Counted from the first letter of the stretch, positions 34,321-47,587 are shown. The stretch is DNA of 48,752 nt from Burkholderiales bacterium Ga0074133 (GCA_001464865.1 LNEG01000064.1:1-48752), one strand, 5' to 3'. Notes: generated from the sequence alone by a model not told the origin. Numbers and translations: made by a program.

Positions 34321-34926
34321 ATGACCGCTGCCGACGCCCCCGTTGCCAACGCCACCGAACATCGTGCCCGCCTGCTGGAGGGCATGGCCCGGGCCGTGGC
34401 CGACAAGGGCTACGCAGACACCACCATCGCCGACATCGTGCGCGAAGCCAGCGTATCGCGGCGCACCTTCTACGAGAACTTTCCTGACAAGTCGGGCTGC
34501 CTGATTGCGCTGTATGAGGCCGCCAGCGGCAACGCGCTGGCCGTGCTGCGCCGAGCCATCGACCCCGCCAGCGACTGGAAGACGCAGGTGGAGCAGGCGC
34601 TGTCAGCGTACCTCGGGGTGCTGGCCCGCAATCCGGTGCTGCTGCGCACCTTGTTTGTGGAAATCCTGGGCCTGGGCAGCCCCGGCCTGGCAGCACGTCG
34701 CCGCGCCACGCGGGCGCTTGCCGACCTGATGATTGATGTAGTGAACACCCGCACGGGCGAGCGGCCCCGCCAGACTCCCCTTGATCCGATCATTGCCGTC
34801 GCCGTGGTCGGCGGCATCAATGAAATGGTGCTGGATGCCATCGAGCAGGGCCGCGCGGGGGAGCTGCAGGCGCTGGTCAGGCCTGCGGCGGCCCTGCTGC
34901 AGGCAGCGGTGGCCGCGGACTCCTAG
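34321..34926 (+). CDS. TetR family transcriptional regulator
   Basis: A 201-residue repressor. The N-terminal helix-turn-helix is clear: LLEGMARAVADKGYADTTIADIVREA, then VSRRTFYENFPDKSGCLIALYE at residues 42-63. The C-terminal ligand domain is helical (LSAYLGVLARNPVLLRTLFVEILG) and unclassified. AAGGA precedes the ATG at 34321. It is divergent from the metal-dependent hydrolase, and matching palindromes in the gap suggest autoregulation plus control of that gene. Confidence 0.92.
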   Translation: MTAADAPVANATEHRARLLEGMARAVADKGYADTTIADIVREASVSRRTFYENFPDKSGCLIALYEAASGNALAVLRRAIDPASDWKTQVEQALSAYLGVLARNPVLLRTLFVEILGLGSPGLAARRRATRALADLMIDVVNTRTGERPRQTPLDPIIAVAVVGGINEMVLDAIEQGRAGELQALVRPAAALLQAAVAADS

Positions 34927-34998
34927 GAAGCCTCTGCGCGAATCAGCGCCCCGGGTGCATCTGCGGCCTCGGGTGGTCTGCCGCGCAAGCAAATACCC

Positions 34999-35024
34999 GC
35001 AATGGCTCGGCCATTGCTGCGTTT
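34999..35024 (+). terminator. Rho-independent terminator-like hairpin after tetR
   Basis: GCAATGGC (34999-35006) pairs perfectly with GCCATTGC (35010-35017) around TCG, followed by TGCGTTTT. It lies in the 248-bp convergent gap between the tetR and histidine kinase stops, which otherwise holds only GC-rich imperfect palindromes. Confidence 0.6.
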
Positions 35025-35174
35025 TGCGCCTCGCAGCCCGTCCCGATCCGCAGCGCTCACTTGCCGCTTGATTCGTGCAAGGCTCCCTGGCGTTGCGCCA
35101 CGCAGCGGCAAACCGCGGCCCGGCCACATGCCCGCGGGCTCGCGAAGCCCGGCCGCCGGGCGTCCGCCATCGGC

Positions 35175-38786
<3,612 letters not shown>

Positions 38787-38830
38787 GGATCGGGCAAGTT
38801 GCGGAATTGGGGGGCTTGCCGGGCTTCGTT

Positions 38831-39496
38831 TCAGGGGAGCAGGGTGCTCCACAGCGGCGGCGGGATGCTGCCCAGGTACTCAAACTGTGACGCCCCCAGC
38901 GGACGGAATACCGCGAAGGTACCTTCCGGCTTCACGAAATAGCCCATGAGGTCCGCCAGGTTCGGGGCGTGCGCAATGATCACGCGGTTGCTGCCCGGTG
39001 CCACGGGCCTCGAGAGCAGCTCGCGCACAGCCGCCAGCAAGGGTTTTTTTTGCTCGGATGGGAGATTGGCGCTGTACGCCAGCAGGGGTTCCTGCTGCAG
39101 CAGTTCGGGTTGGCCAGCAAATGCGAGTTGCGCGGTTTCCCGCGCCCGGCAATACGGGCTGTGGATGACTTCGCCCACGGGTATGCGGGCGCGCAACAGA
39201 TTCTGTCCCAGTGTGCTCGCCTGTTTGCGGCCATCATCGCTCAGCGGGCGTTGCGTGCTGCAGTCGGTCAGGTCTACGGTGGGGGCACGGTCGGGGCGGG
39301 TGCTGTCGCTGGTGGAATGCCGCATGTACAGCACAAGGCCTCCACTGCGCAGTTGCGCCATCAGGGCCTGGTCCGCCAGCTTTTCACGGAACGCCGCTGG
39401 CTGTGCATTCGCTTCGTTGCATGCGAAGGCCGCCGCAAAGACGGCGGTGGCCAGCACGATGCGCATCAGGGGCGGTCTGGCAAAGGGCATGTTCAT
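38831..39496 (-). CDS. exported histidine phosphatase (SixA/phosphoglycerate-mutase-like) family protein
   Basis: A 221-residue protein with a signal sequence (MRIVLATAVFAAAFACNEANAQ near residues 11-32; the Cys could be a lipidation site). The catalytic motif is LYMRHSTSD (RHS in place of the common RHG), with the second Arg in HSPYCRARETAQLAF and the late His in VIIAHAPNLADLMGYF. The fold is that of the histidine phosphatase superfamily. Its ATG overlaps the HD-GYP stop (ATGA), and the kinase starts 44 bp downstream. An exported enzyme cannot act directly on the cytoplasmic phosphorelay, so its substrate is probably periplasmic. Confidence 0.85.
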   Translation of the reverse strand: MNMPFARPPLMRIVLATAVFAAAFACNEANAQPAAFREKLADQALMAQLRSGGLVLYMRHSTSDSTRPDRAPTVDLTDCSTQRPLSDDGRKQASTLGQNLLRARIPVGEVIHSPYCRARETAQLAFAGQPELLQQEPLLAYSANLPSEQKKPLLAAVRELLSRPVAPGSNRVIIAHAPNLADLMGYFVKPEGTFAVFRPLGASQFEYLGSIPPPLWSTLLP

Positions 39497-40673
39497 ACCT
39501 TGTCGGGTGGGGCTGCTGCGCGGTCGCTGAAGCGTTCCGCTATGGCCTTGAACTGCGGCACCAGCGCCAGAAAGGCGTCGGCAATGTCGGGGTCGAAGTG
39601 CCTGCCCCGTCCCTCGCGGATGATATTCACGGCGTCCTCCGTCTCGAAGGCGCGCTTGTAGTGCCGCCGCGAAATCAGTGCATCAAACACATCGGCAATG
39701 GCCATCAGTCGCGCAGGCAGGGGGATGTCGTCGCCAGCCAGACCGGCCGGATAGCCAGATCCGTCCCATTTTTCGTGATGACCGGCGGCGATCTGCCGCG
39801 CGGTTTCCAGGAAGTCCAGCGCGAGTTCACCGTGTGCTGACAGTGCTCCCCGGCCACTGGCACTCCCGATCTGAAGCACGCTTTGCATGGCTTCTTCAAT
39901 CGCATCCGCGCCGATGCGGGCGTGCGTTTTCATCACCTCGAATTCTTCGGGGGTGAGCTTGCCGGGTTTGAGCAGGATGGCGTCCGGGATACCGACCTTG
40001 CCGATGTCGTGCAACGGAGCTGCCTTGGCAATCCGCTGGCGCTGGTGGGGTTGGCCAAGCGCTGCCCTGAATCGCGGCTGCTCCTTGAGGAAGTCCATCA
40101 GCGTTTCGATGTAGGCCTGGGTACGGTGCAGGTGGTTGCCTGTTTCGTTGTCCCGCTTTTCGGCAAGCGTTGCCAGGGCATGCAGGCTGAAATCCTTGAT
40201 CAGCTCGTTTTCGGCCATGCGCCGCTGTACTTCGGCGTCCAGGTAGGCGTTCTGGTCGGCCAGCCAGTCGCGTGCAGCCTTCAGTTCAAGGTGTGTGCGT
40301 ACACGGGCCAGCAACACGGCAGGCTTGATCGGCTTGGCCACATAGTCGACAGCACCGGCCATCAGCCCGCGCTCCTCGTCGGCCACCGAATCCAGGGCGG
40401 TCAAAAAGATGACCGGGATGGCGCGCGTCTGCGGCGATTGCCTGAGCGCATCGAGGACAGCGTACCCGTCCATCTCCGGCATCATCACCTCAGCAGGATG
40501 ATGTCGGGTACCGGGTCGGTCAGCACCACTTGCAGTGCGCGCGGGCCTGAGTTGGCCACCCGGACGTGGTAGTGGGCACGCAGTAGCTGCCCTATCACCG
40601 TGAGGTTTTCACGTGTGTCGTCCACGACCAGTACGGTCTTGAGCAAAGCCTTGTCGGCAGGGGGCGGCAGCAT
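39493..40673 (-). pseudogene. response regulator with HD-GYP cyclic-di-GMP phosphodiesterase domain, frameshifted in the receiver
   Basis: The first frame (ATG 40673) holds the start of a receiver domain, TVLVVDDTRENLTVIGQLL to DPVPDIILLR, and stops at 40485. The second frame opens at GTG/ATG 40488 with MMMPEMDGYAVL and completes the receiver (ending AKPIKPAVLLARVRTHL). A coiled linker and an HD-GYP domain follow: APLHDIGKVGIPD, HHEKWDGSGYPAGL and ADVFDAL. One base is missing in the codon that should be the phospho-acceptor Asp. All HD-GYP residues are intact. If real, restart at the overlapping ATGs would give an unregulated phosphodiesterase; a sequencing error is the alternative. It heads the operon with the SixA-like and hybrid kinase genes. 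Confidence 0.85.
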
Positions 40674-40816
40674 GGGCGGATCACTTTTCGCCGTATTTCT
40701 GCGCGGCGAGTTACACCATGTTACCCGCTCACTGCCGGCCCAGTCGGTTTGACGGTTTTGGGAGTGCCTGCCTGATCTGTTTGCATGGCTTGTTGCGCGT
40801 GCCCCGCGCGGCCGGA

Positions 40817-41611
40817 TCAGTCCTCGCGATGATGCCCACGGTGTTCCGTGGCGTCTGGGGGCGTGCCGGTGGGTGCACCTCGCTCGCGCGCGCCTGCTGG
40901 TGGGCTGATGAGCTGCCACGCAACGAACGCCACCACGCAGCCAAGCAGCAATGCGGCCAGCCACCGGCGGTGGGACTGGACGAGATCCGGGCCTGGCCCT
41001 TCCACCCGCCCGGTCAGCATGGGCAGTGCCTGGTTTTTGCGGCGAAGGGCGCTCAGCCCTGCGATCCGCGCGATATGGACCAGTGCCACTGCCAGCATGG
41101 CGTTGCCCATCCATTCATGCAGTTCTTCCACGGCCTCACCGCCCCAGCCATTTGCCCATTCGTCGTGGATGGCGTACCCGCTGAGCGTCAGTGGCAACAC
41201 TGCCAGGAGCAACAGCGCCACTGCGGCGGACATCAACAGGTTTTGGCCCTGGCGCCAGTTGACACCTTGTGGTGTGGGGGCTCGCCAGGCGGAGCGCACC
41301 CAGTGCAGGGCACCGGTGAGCTTGCGAACCAGCACGCCCAGTGCGCTGCTGCGCGGGCCCACCACTCCGTACAGCAGACGGAATCCGAGCAGCCCTGCCA
41401 ATGTGTACCCCAGCGTGACATGCACGAGGCGCCAGTGATCGCTGTCGGCTGTGGCGTACGCGCCTGCAAAGCTCAGCGCGAACAGCCAGTGGAACATCCG
41501 CATGGGTGCATCGATCACGAGCCGCCGGTTGGCGAGCATTGCATCGCGTGGGGCCCCCGTTGGTTCAGGCGCGAGGGATGTGGGTGGCGACGGTGTCTGC
41601 ATGGCGTGCAT
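40817..41611 (-). CDS. cytochrome b561-type membrane protein (Ni/Fe-hydrogenase b-type fold)
   Basis: A 264-residue diheme b-type cytochrome. The opening MRMFHWLFALSFAGAYATAD carries the first heme His, and four hydrophobic segments follow (VHVTLGYTLAGLLGFRLLYG, LLMSAAVALLLLAVLPLTLSG, LHEWMGNAMLAVALVHIARI, WLAALLLGCVVAFVAW). The end is Arg/Gly/His-rich. Such proteins pass electrons between the membrane and a periplasmic cytochrome c; here the neighbouring diheme cytochrome c gene is decayed. ATGs at 41611 and 41602 are both possible starts. Confidence 0.87.
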   Translation of the reverse strand: MHAMQTPSPPTSLAPEPTGAPRDAMLANRRLVIDAPMRMFHWLFALSFAGAYATADSDHWRLVHVTLGYTLAGLLGFRLLYGVVGPRSSALGVLVRKLTGALHWVRSAWRAPTPQGVNWRQGQNLLMSAAVALLLLAVLPLTLSGYAIHDEWANGWGGEAVEELHEWMGNAMLAVALVHIARIAGLSALRRKNQALPMLTGRVEGPGPDLVQSHRRWLAALLLGCVVAFVAWQLISPPAGARERGAPTGTPPDATEHRGHHRED

Positions 41612-41694
41612 TTGCTGGCTGTGTGGATAGGGACAGGACGCACAAGGCTTGGCCTGTGTGGCGTTCTTGGCGGGCCTGTGTCGCTGGTTGCGTA

Positions 41695-41997
41695 TCAGTC
41701 GCGGTACGCCGTTCGCGCTGCGGGTGATGAGCCTGCCTGCAGGCGCAGTTCGTTGTCGCTGAACTGGCCCCTTGTCGGCGGTATGGCACTCGGCGCACGG
41801 TGACGGCGTCTTGAATCGGCGCGGTAGTGGCTTTCTAGGCGGCTGATCACGCGCACCCAGGAGGCGGCTGCCAAAAGACCGGGCAGGCGATGTGACAGGC
41901 CGAACATTCCTGCACGCCAGCTTTCGCGCCGGGTGCGCAGTCGTGCTGCAGCGCTTCTGAGCCGTTGCGCCTGAAAGGTATTGGGGTCGGCTTTCAT
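41695..41997 (-). pseudogene. decayed diheme cytochrome c (DHC family)
   Basis: Two heme-attachment motifs survive in different frames: QECSACHIA (codons at 41892-41906) and PCAECHTADKG (41783-41797). Between them a third frame reads GLLAAASWVRVISRLESHY, and after the second motif QFSDNELRLQAG. Joined, these match DHC-type cytochromes, which read C-x-x-CH-x-x-YPPGLLPAASW...RL..HYG and later C-x-x-CH...ADKG.FSE..L.IP. At least three shifts are needed. The motifs are only 109 bp apart, shorter than usual, so an internal deletion is likely. It precedes the cytochrome b gene on the same strand. Confidence 0.65.
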
Positions 41998-42045
41998 GAG
42001 TGACCTGATTGTTGGAAATGCTCCCTGAACGGCGGGTGAAGCTGC

Positions 42046-42062
42046 TGTTCATCCTGTGTTCA
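42046..42062 (+). promoter_or_regulatory. TGTTCA direct repeat with 11-bp step upstream of the PepSY gene
   Basis: TGTTCA at 42046-42051 and again at 42057-42062. The 11-bp step fits tandem binding of an OmpR-family regulator, and such a regulator is encoded 467 bp downstream in the same direction. The site lies in the divergent gap between the cytochrome and PepSY genes. Confidence 0.4.
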
Positions 42063-42085
42063 GCTTCGCAGCAGACAATCGGCCC

Positions 42086-42484
42086 ATGAACCGGCCTTTC
42101 CAGTGCGTGCTGTTGTCCGCAGACGAGAAGCTGCTGCGGCCATCGGTGGTGTGCTTTTTGCTGCTTTTCGCGCTGGCTTGTCCAAGCGCCCATGCCGGGA
42201 GCGACCGCAATGACCACGACCGTGCCCGCCAGGCGGTGACGGCCGGGTTGGTGTTGCCCTTGCCCGTGGTGCTGGAGCGGCTGCAAAAGGAAACACCCGG
42301 CCAGGTGCTCGAAGTCGAGCTGGAACGTGAACGAGAGTTGTGGATCTACGAGATCAAGTTGCTGACGCCCGCCGGACAGTTGAGCAAGATCAAGGTGGAT
42401 GCGCGCACCGGTGCGCTCATGGAGCCGCGCAGGCGCGACGATAGGCCTTTGCGCCGCGCCGAAGGAACTGCCGAGCGACCCTGA
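42086..42484 (+). CDS. PepSY domain protein, exported
   Basis: A 132-residue protein with a hydrophobic export segment (SVVCFLLLFALACPSAHAGS, near residues 20-39) and a single PepSY domain. In that domain, LPLPVVLERLQKETPGQVLEVELE is followed by WIYEIKLLTPAGQLSKIKVDARTG, the family's typical strand pair. The tail is Arg-rich. PepSY proteins near cytochrome b genes and two-component pairs are common; they are thought to act in the periplasm as inhibitors or sensors. It is 44 bp upstream of the response regulator and probably in its operon. Confidence 0.88.
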   Translation: MNRPFQCVLLSADEKLLRPSVVCFLLLFALACPSAHAGSDRNDHDRARQAVTAGLVLPLPVVLERLQKETPGQVLEVELERERELWIYEIKLLTPAGQLSKIKVDARTGALMEPRRRDDRPLRRAEGTAERP

Positions 42485-42528
42485 CGCACGGGCTTCCTGG
42501 CCTGCCCTGACCTGACCCGAACTTTTCC

Positions 42529-43224
42529 ATGCGTATCCTTCTGGTTGAAGATGACACCCTGCTGCGTGGGCAATTGCGCAGTGCCCTGCAGGAAGCCGGC
42601 TATTCAGTGGATGAGGCAGGCAATGGCCGCGATGCGCAGTTCATGGGCGAGACAGAACCTTTTGACGCCGTGGTGCTGGACCTGGGGCTGCCCGAGGTGG
42701 ACGGAATCACGGTGCTTCGCCGCTGGCGTGAGGCGGGCCGCAACATGCCCGTACTGATACTCACGGCGCGCGATAACTGGCACGAGAAGGTGGCCGGTAT
42801 CGACGCCGGTGCAGACGACTACCTCACCAAGCCCTTCCATCTGGAGGAGTTGCTGGCGCGCCTGCGTGCGCTGATCCGACGCGCCAGCGGGCAGGCCAGC
42901 GCGGTGCTGCAATGCGGTGAACTCAGTCTGGATACCCGTACGGCGCGTGTCGCCTGCAAAGGCCAGGCGGTCCTGCTCACGGCCCATGAGTACAAGGTGC
43001 TCGCGTATCTCATGCACAGGCCCGGCCAGTTGGTATCGCGTGCCGAACTTACCGAGCACATCTATGCGCAGGACTTTGACCGGGACTCCAACACCATTGA
43101 GGTTTTTGTGGGGCGCCTGCGCAGGAAACTGCCCGGCAACGCCCAGGGCGATGGCGTTGGTGTGGCCGGTTGTCCGCGCATCGAGACGCTTCGCGGCTTG
43201 GGCTACCGGCTTGTGCCGCCATGA
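42529..43224 (+). CDS. OmpR-family response regulator (PhoP/QseB-like)
   Basis: A 231-residue DNA-binding regulator. The receiver has the acidic pair in RILLVEDDTLLRG, the phospho-acceptor Asp51 in DAVVLDLGLPEVDG, Thr in LILTARDNW and Lys in DYLTKPFHLEELLAR. The winged helix follows (LTAHEYKVLAYLMHRPGQLVSRAELTEHIY, then DSNTIEVFVGRLRRKL and ETLRGLGYRLV). All phosphorylation residues are present. Its stop overlaps the kinase start (ATGA). The 11-bp repeats upstream of the PepSY gene are a plausible binding site. Confidence 0.95.
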   Translation: MRILLVEDDTLLRGQLRSALQEAGYSVDEAGNGRDAQFMGETEPFDAVVLDLGLPEVDGITVLRRWREAGRNMPVLILTARDNWHEKVAGIDAGADDYLTKPFHLEELLARLRALIRRASGQASAVLQCGELSLDTRTARVACKGQAVLLTAHEYKVLAYLMHRPGQLVSRAELTEHIYAQDFDRDSNTIEVFVGRLRRKLPGNAQGDGVGVAGCPRIETLRGLGYRLVPP

Positions 43225-44666
43225 TGCAGGCACCCTGGACTGGGCCGCGCCACACTGGCCCTTGGTCGCTGCGGTGGCGACTGCTGGCGGCCACGGTGGC
43301 TGGGATTGCAGTGGCGTTGGTGCTGGCGGGTGTTGTGCTGAACGGCCTGTTCGAGCGGCACGTGCAGCAGCAGTTTGAACAGACGCTGACGCACCAGCTT
43401 GACCAGGTCATGGCCCGGTTCGAGCTGGATGCGCGGGGGCAGCCTGCGATGAGCGAGCAGGCACTGTCGGACCCGCGCTGGAAAAAGCCCTATTCGGGCC
43501 TGTACTGGCAGGTGGATGCCATGGCCACCGATGGCCAGGGGCGCACTGGCGTTTTGCGGTCTCGGTCTTTATGGGACACCACACTGTCTCTGCAGCCCGA
43601 TGCGCTGGACGACGGTGCGGTGCATGTGCACCATGTGGCGGGCCCGCTCGGCGCGCCTTTGCTGGTGCTGGAGCGGCGCGTCACCACTGCGGGTGAGTCG
43701 GCGCGCTGGCGGATCGCCGTGGCCGCGGACGAGACCGCAATGCAGGCTGCGATGGTGCAGTTCAGCCGCGTGCTGGCAGGCTCGCTGGCGGTACTGCTGG
43801 TCTTGCTGGCAGCGGCGGCCTGGGCGCAGGTGGCGGTAGGTCTTCGGCCCTTGAAGGTGCTGGAGACGGCCCTGCAAGACGTGGAGCAGGGACGTGCACA
43901 CCAGCTGCTGGGTACCTTCCCGGCAGAGCTGCAGCCGGTTACGGATGGCTTCAACAAGGTGCTGACCCGCAACACCCAGGTGGTGGAGCGCGCGCGTGCG
44001 CAGGCTGCCAACCTGGCCCATGCGCTCAAGAACCCGCTCACGGTGCTGGAGCAGGCAGCCCGCGCGGCGCCGCCCTTGGCAAGCAATGAGCCCTACGCGT
44101 TGGCACCGCTGGTGCAGGAACAGGTCCAGGTCGCGCGGCGCCACATTGACTGGCATCTGGCGCGCGCCCGCATGGCAGGCGGCGCGCCCGTGCCGGGCCA
44201 GCGCGCCGAACTGGGGCCGGCCTTGCGGGGGCTCGTGCGCGTCATGGACAAGGTGCACGCCAGCCGGGCCTTGACGCTGCGGGTGGACCTGCCGGATCAG
44301 CCGATCTTTTTTGCCGGGGAAGAACAGGACCTGCAGGAGATGGTGGGAAACCTGCTCGACAACGCCTGCAAATGGGCCCGGTCGACGGTGCATGTTTTCG
44401 TACAGGTATGGCCTGTCGACCCGGCCATGCCGCAGCTGCGGGTGGAGATCGAAGACGATGGCCCAGGCATTGGTGCCGATCAGCGGGCGCGCGCCTTGGG
44501 GCGCGGCGTACGGCTGGATGAGTCAGTGGCTGGCTCGGGCCTGGGGCTGGCGATCGTGCATGACCTGGCGGGCCTTTATGGCGGGCACCTGGAACTCACG
44601 CCGGCGGCACGCGGGGGGCTGTGCGCGGCGCTGGTGCTTCCGATGGCAGCCCGAGGTGTTGCCTGA
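43221..44666 (+). CDS. sensor histidine kinase (PhoQ/QseC-like)
   Basis: A 481-residue inner-membrane kinase. Transmembrane segments lie near residues 18-40 (LAATVAGIAVALVLAGVVL) and 190-212 (LAGSLAVLLVLLAAAAWA), with a periplasmic sensor of about 150 residues between. A HAMP-like linker precedes the phospho-His box NLAHALKNPLTVLEQAA near 275. The ATP-binding domain has the N box LLDNACKWA, then EDDGPGIG and GSGLGLAIVHDLAGLYGG. The AHALKNPL form of the H box is typical of the PhoQ group. It is translationally coupled to the response regulator. Confidence 0.93.
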   Translation: MMQAPWTGPRHTGPWSLRWRLLAATVAGIAVALVLAGVVLNGLFERHVQQQFEQTLTHQLDQVMARFELDARGQPAMSEQALSDPRWKKPYSGLYWQVDAMATDGQGRTGVLRSRSLWDTTLSLQPDALDDGAVHVHHVAGPLGAPLLVLERRVTTAGESARWRIAVAADETAMQAAMVQFSRVLAGSLAVLLVLLAAAAWAQVAVGLRPLKVLETALQDVEQGRAHQLLGTFPAELQPVTDGFNKVLTRNTQVVERARAQAANLAHALKNPLTVLEQAARAAPPLASNEPYALAPLVQEQVQVARRHIDWHLARARMAGGAPVPGQRAELGPALRGLVRVMDKVHASRALTLRVDLPDQPIFFAGEEQDLQEMVGNLLDNACKWARSTVHVFVQVWPVDPAMPQLRVEIEDDGPGIGADQRARALGRGVRLDESVAGSGLGLAIVHDLAGLYGGHLELTPAARGGLCAALVLPMAARGVA

Positions 44667-44707
44667 CACCAGGGGCTCCATGCGGGCTGCGTTCTCCTTG
44701 GAGGCGG

Positions 44708-46786
44708 TCAGCTGTGGAACTTGACCACCAGCGGCACGATGAGCAGCGCCACGATGTTGATGATCTTGATCAGCGGGTTGATGGCCGGGCCTGCGGTGTC
44801 CTTGTAGGGGTCACCCACCGTGTCGCCCGTGACGGCGGCCTTGTGGGCCTCGCTGCCCTTGCCGCCGTGGTGGCCGTCTTCGATGTACTTTTTGGCGTTG
44901 TCCCACGCACCGCCACCGGTGCACATGCTGATGGCCACAAAAAGTCCGGTCACGATCGTTCCCATCAATAAGCCGCCGAGTGCCTTGGGCCCCAGAGCCA
45001 GGCCCACCACGATCGGCACCACCACAGGGAGCAGGCTCGGGATCACCATTTCCCTGATGGCAGCGCTGGTCAGCATGTCCACTGCCTTGCCGTACTCCGG
45101 CTTGGCCGTGCCTTCCATGATGCCGGGAATGTCGCGGAACTGCCGGCGCACTTCGACCACCACGGCACCGGCAGCGCGGCCCACGGCTTCCATTGCCATG
45201 GCACCAAACAGGTAGGGGATCAGACCCCCGATGAACAGGCCAATGATCACCATCGGATCGCTCAGATCGAAGGTGATGGCCCAGCCATAGCTTTCGAGCT
45301 TGTGCGTGTAGTCGGCAAACAGGACCAGTGCTGCCAGGCCGGCCGAACCGATGGCATAGCCCTTGGTGACCGCTTTGGTGGTGTTGCCCACAGCGTCCAG
45401 CGGGTCGGTGATTTCGCGCACGCTGCTCGGCATTTCGGCCATCTCGGCAATGCCGCCCGCGTTGTCGGTGATGGGGCCATAGGCGTCCAGTGCCACCACG
45501 ATACCGGCCATGCTCAGCATCGACATGGCAGCCACCGCGATGCCGTAGAGCCCGGCCAGCTGGTAGGCCGACAGGATGGCCATGCACACAAAGATCACAG
45601 GCCAGGCGGTAGACCGCATCGACACGCCCAGACCGGCAATGATGTTGGTGCCGTGCCCGGTGGTCGATGCCTGTGCGATGTGCTGCACCGGCGAATACTG
45701 CGTGCCGGTATAGAACTCGGTGATCCAGACCAGCGCGGCCGTGAGCACCAGGCCCGTGGCGCAGGCGCCAAAAAGGCGCAGCTGACTGCCGCTGGCCGTG
45801 ATGGCGTTGTCCGGAATGATCCACAGCGTGACGAAGTAGAACGCCACCAGCGACAGCCCGCCCGCAATGGCAAGCCCCTTGTAGAGCGCGGGCATCACGT
45901 TCTTCATGCCAGGCGATGCCTTGACAAAAAAGCAGCCGATGATGGATGCAATGATCGACACGGCGCCCAGTGCCAGCGGATACACCACCGCATTGACCGG
46001 AGCAGATGCCACGAGCAGGGCACCCAGCACCATCGTGGCGATCAGCGTGACGGCATAAGTTTCGAACAGGTCGGCGGCCATGCCGGCGCAGTCGCCCACG
46101 TTGTCACCCACGTTGTCTGCAATCACGGCAGGGTTGCGCGGGTCGTCCTCGGGGATGCCGGCCTCCACCTTGCCCACCAGATCGGCGCCCACATCGGCCC
46201 CCTTGGTGAAGATGCCGCCACCCAGGCGGGCAAAGATCGAAATCAGCGAGGACCCGAATGCAAAGCCAATGAGAGGGTTGAGCAGCGTGGCCAGGTTGCT
46301 GTTCGGGTTGAGGTTTCCGTTGCCCACCAGGAACCAGTAAAACGCCGTGACGCCCAGCAGTCCGAGGCCGACCACCAGCATGCCGGTGATCGCGCCGCCC
46401 CGGAACGCGACGTCCAGTGCGGGGCCGATGCCCTGGGTTGCCGCCTGGGCGGTGCGCACGTTGGCCCGCACCGACACGTTCATGCCGATGAAGCCGCACG
46501 CACCAGAAAGCACTGCGCCCACGATGAAGCCCACGGCGGTGGTGCCATCCAGGAACACGCCGATCAGGATGGCCAGGACGACGCCCACGATGGCTATGGT
46601 CTTGTACTGCCGGGCCAGGTAAGCCGCCGCGCCGGCCTGAATGGCTGCGGCGATCTCCTGCATGCGGGCGTTGCCCGGGTCTTTGGAAAGTATCCAGCTC
46701 CTGGTCCAGAGGCCATAGGCCACGGCGAGCAGGCCGCACACGAGTGCGAGGATGAGAGGGGATGTCAGTGCTGAGCTTGCAGCCAT
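44708..46786 (-). CDS. hppA: membrane H+-translocating pyrophosphatase
   Basis: A 692-residue integral membrane pump with about 16 helices that couples PPi hydrolysis to proton export. The catalytic core is seen in [21 protein letters not shown] near residue 195, then [19 protein letters not shown]. The second acidic loop [16 protein letters not shown] is near 430. The motif [17 protein letters not shown] near 465 has Lys where K+-dependent enzymes have Ala, so this should be a K+-independent H+ pump. It is divergent from the soluble pyrophosphatase gene with 267 bp between. Confidence 0.96.
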   Translation of the reverse strand: MAASSALTSPLILALVCGLLAVAYGLWTRSWILSKDPGNARMQEIAAAIQAGAAAYLARQYKTIAIVGVVLAILIGVFLDGTTAVGFIVGAVLSGACGFIGMNVSVRANVRTAQAATQGIGPALDVAFRGGAITGMLVVGLGLLGVTAFYWFLVGNGNLNPNSNLATLLNPLIGFAFGSSLISIFARLGGGIFTKGADVGADLVGKVEAGIPEDDPRNPAVIADNVGDNVGDCAGMAADLFETYAVTLIATMVLGALLVASAPVNAVVYPLALGAVSIIASIIGCFFVKASPGMKNVMPALYKGLAIAGGLSLVAFYFVTLWIIPDNAITASGSQLRLFGACATGLVLTAALVWITEFYTGTQYSPVQHIAQASTTGHGTNIIAGLGVSMRSTAWPVIFVCMAILSAYQLAGLYGIAVAAMSMLSMAGIVVALDAYGPITDNAGGIAEMAEMPSSVREITDPLDAVGNTTKAVTKGYAIGSAGLAALVLFADYTHKLESYGWAITFDLSDPMVIIGLFIGGLIPYLFGAMAMEAVGRAAGAVVVEVRRQFRDIPGIMEGTAKPEYGKAVDMLTSAAIREMVIPSLLPVVVPIVVGLALGPKALGGLLMGTIVTGLFVAISMCTGGGAWDNAKKYIEDGHHGGKGSEAHKAAVTGDTVGDPYKDTAGPAINPLIKIINIVALLIVPLVVKFHS

Positions 46787-47053
46787 TCATTTCTCCTTGG
46801 GTGTTGCACGAAGGGGGCCAACGCATCGGTCATGTCCCCGCTGCGTTGCTTCCTCGTGCCCTGACCTGCAGAGCCGATTGGCCAACAGGCCCAATTTACA
46901 GCCAAACGGTGCGGTGCAAGCGGGGCGAAAGGAGCGAGGCTCTAAAATCAGGGTTAATCCCGACGCCGCCGGTTCCGGCGCGGGCGGCGCCCGAGGCAAC
47001 ATGGGGCGCCCGCATCGCGGATTTCCGTTTTCCCAAAACCACTCTCCAAAGAC

Positions 47054-47587
47054 ATGTCCCTCAACAACGTAGCCCCCGGCAAGAACGCTCCCGAGACCTT
47101 CAACGTCGTCATCGAGATCCCGATGAACGCCGACCCGATCAAGTACGAAGTGGACAAGGAATCCGGTGCGATCTTTGTGGACCGTTTCATGACCACGGCC
47201 ATGCACTACCCCACAAACTACGGCTATGTACCGCAGACCCTGTCGGGTGACGGTGACCCGGTGGACGTGCTGGTGATCACGCCTTACCCCCTGCACCCTG
47301 GCGTGGTGGTGACTTGCCGCCCCCTGGGCATCCTGATGATGGAAGACGAGGCTGGCGTCGATGGCAAGGTGATTGCAGTGCCAACATCAAAGATCCTGCC
47401 CATGTACGACCACTGGAGCAGCATTGACGACGTGAACCCGATGCGCCGCAACGCCATCGCCCACTTTTTTGAACACTACAAGGACCTCGAAAAGGGCAAG
47501 TGGGTGAAAGTCCTGGGCTGGGAAGGCCTGGAGGCAGCCAAGAAGGAAGTGGCCGACGGTATCGAAAGCTTCAAGAAGGGCGCGTAA
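47054..47587 (+). CDS. ppa: inorganic pyrophosphatase (soluble, family I)
   Basis: A 177-residue cytoplasmic enzyme hydrolysing PPi. The active site is visible: [19 protein letters not shown] near residues 21-39, [19 protein letters not shown] near 45, and the metal-binding [10 protein letters not shown] (Asp residues near 66-71). Further motifs are [15 protein letters not shown] near 97 and [15 protein letters not shown] near 140. The length is normal for a bacterial hexameric enzyme. TAAAAT at 46943-46948 is a possible -10, but no good -35 was found. Confidence 0.97.
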   Translation: MSLNNVAPGKNAPETFNVVIEIPMNADPIKYEVDKESGAIFVDRFMTTAMHYPTNYGYVPQTLSGDGDPVDVLVITPYPLHPGVVVTCRPLGILMMEDEAGVDGKVIAVPTSKILPMYDHWSSIDDVNPMRRNAIAHFFEHYKDLEKGKWVKVLGWEGLEAAKKEVADGIESFKKGA

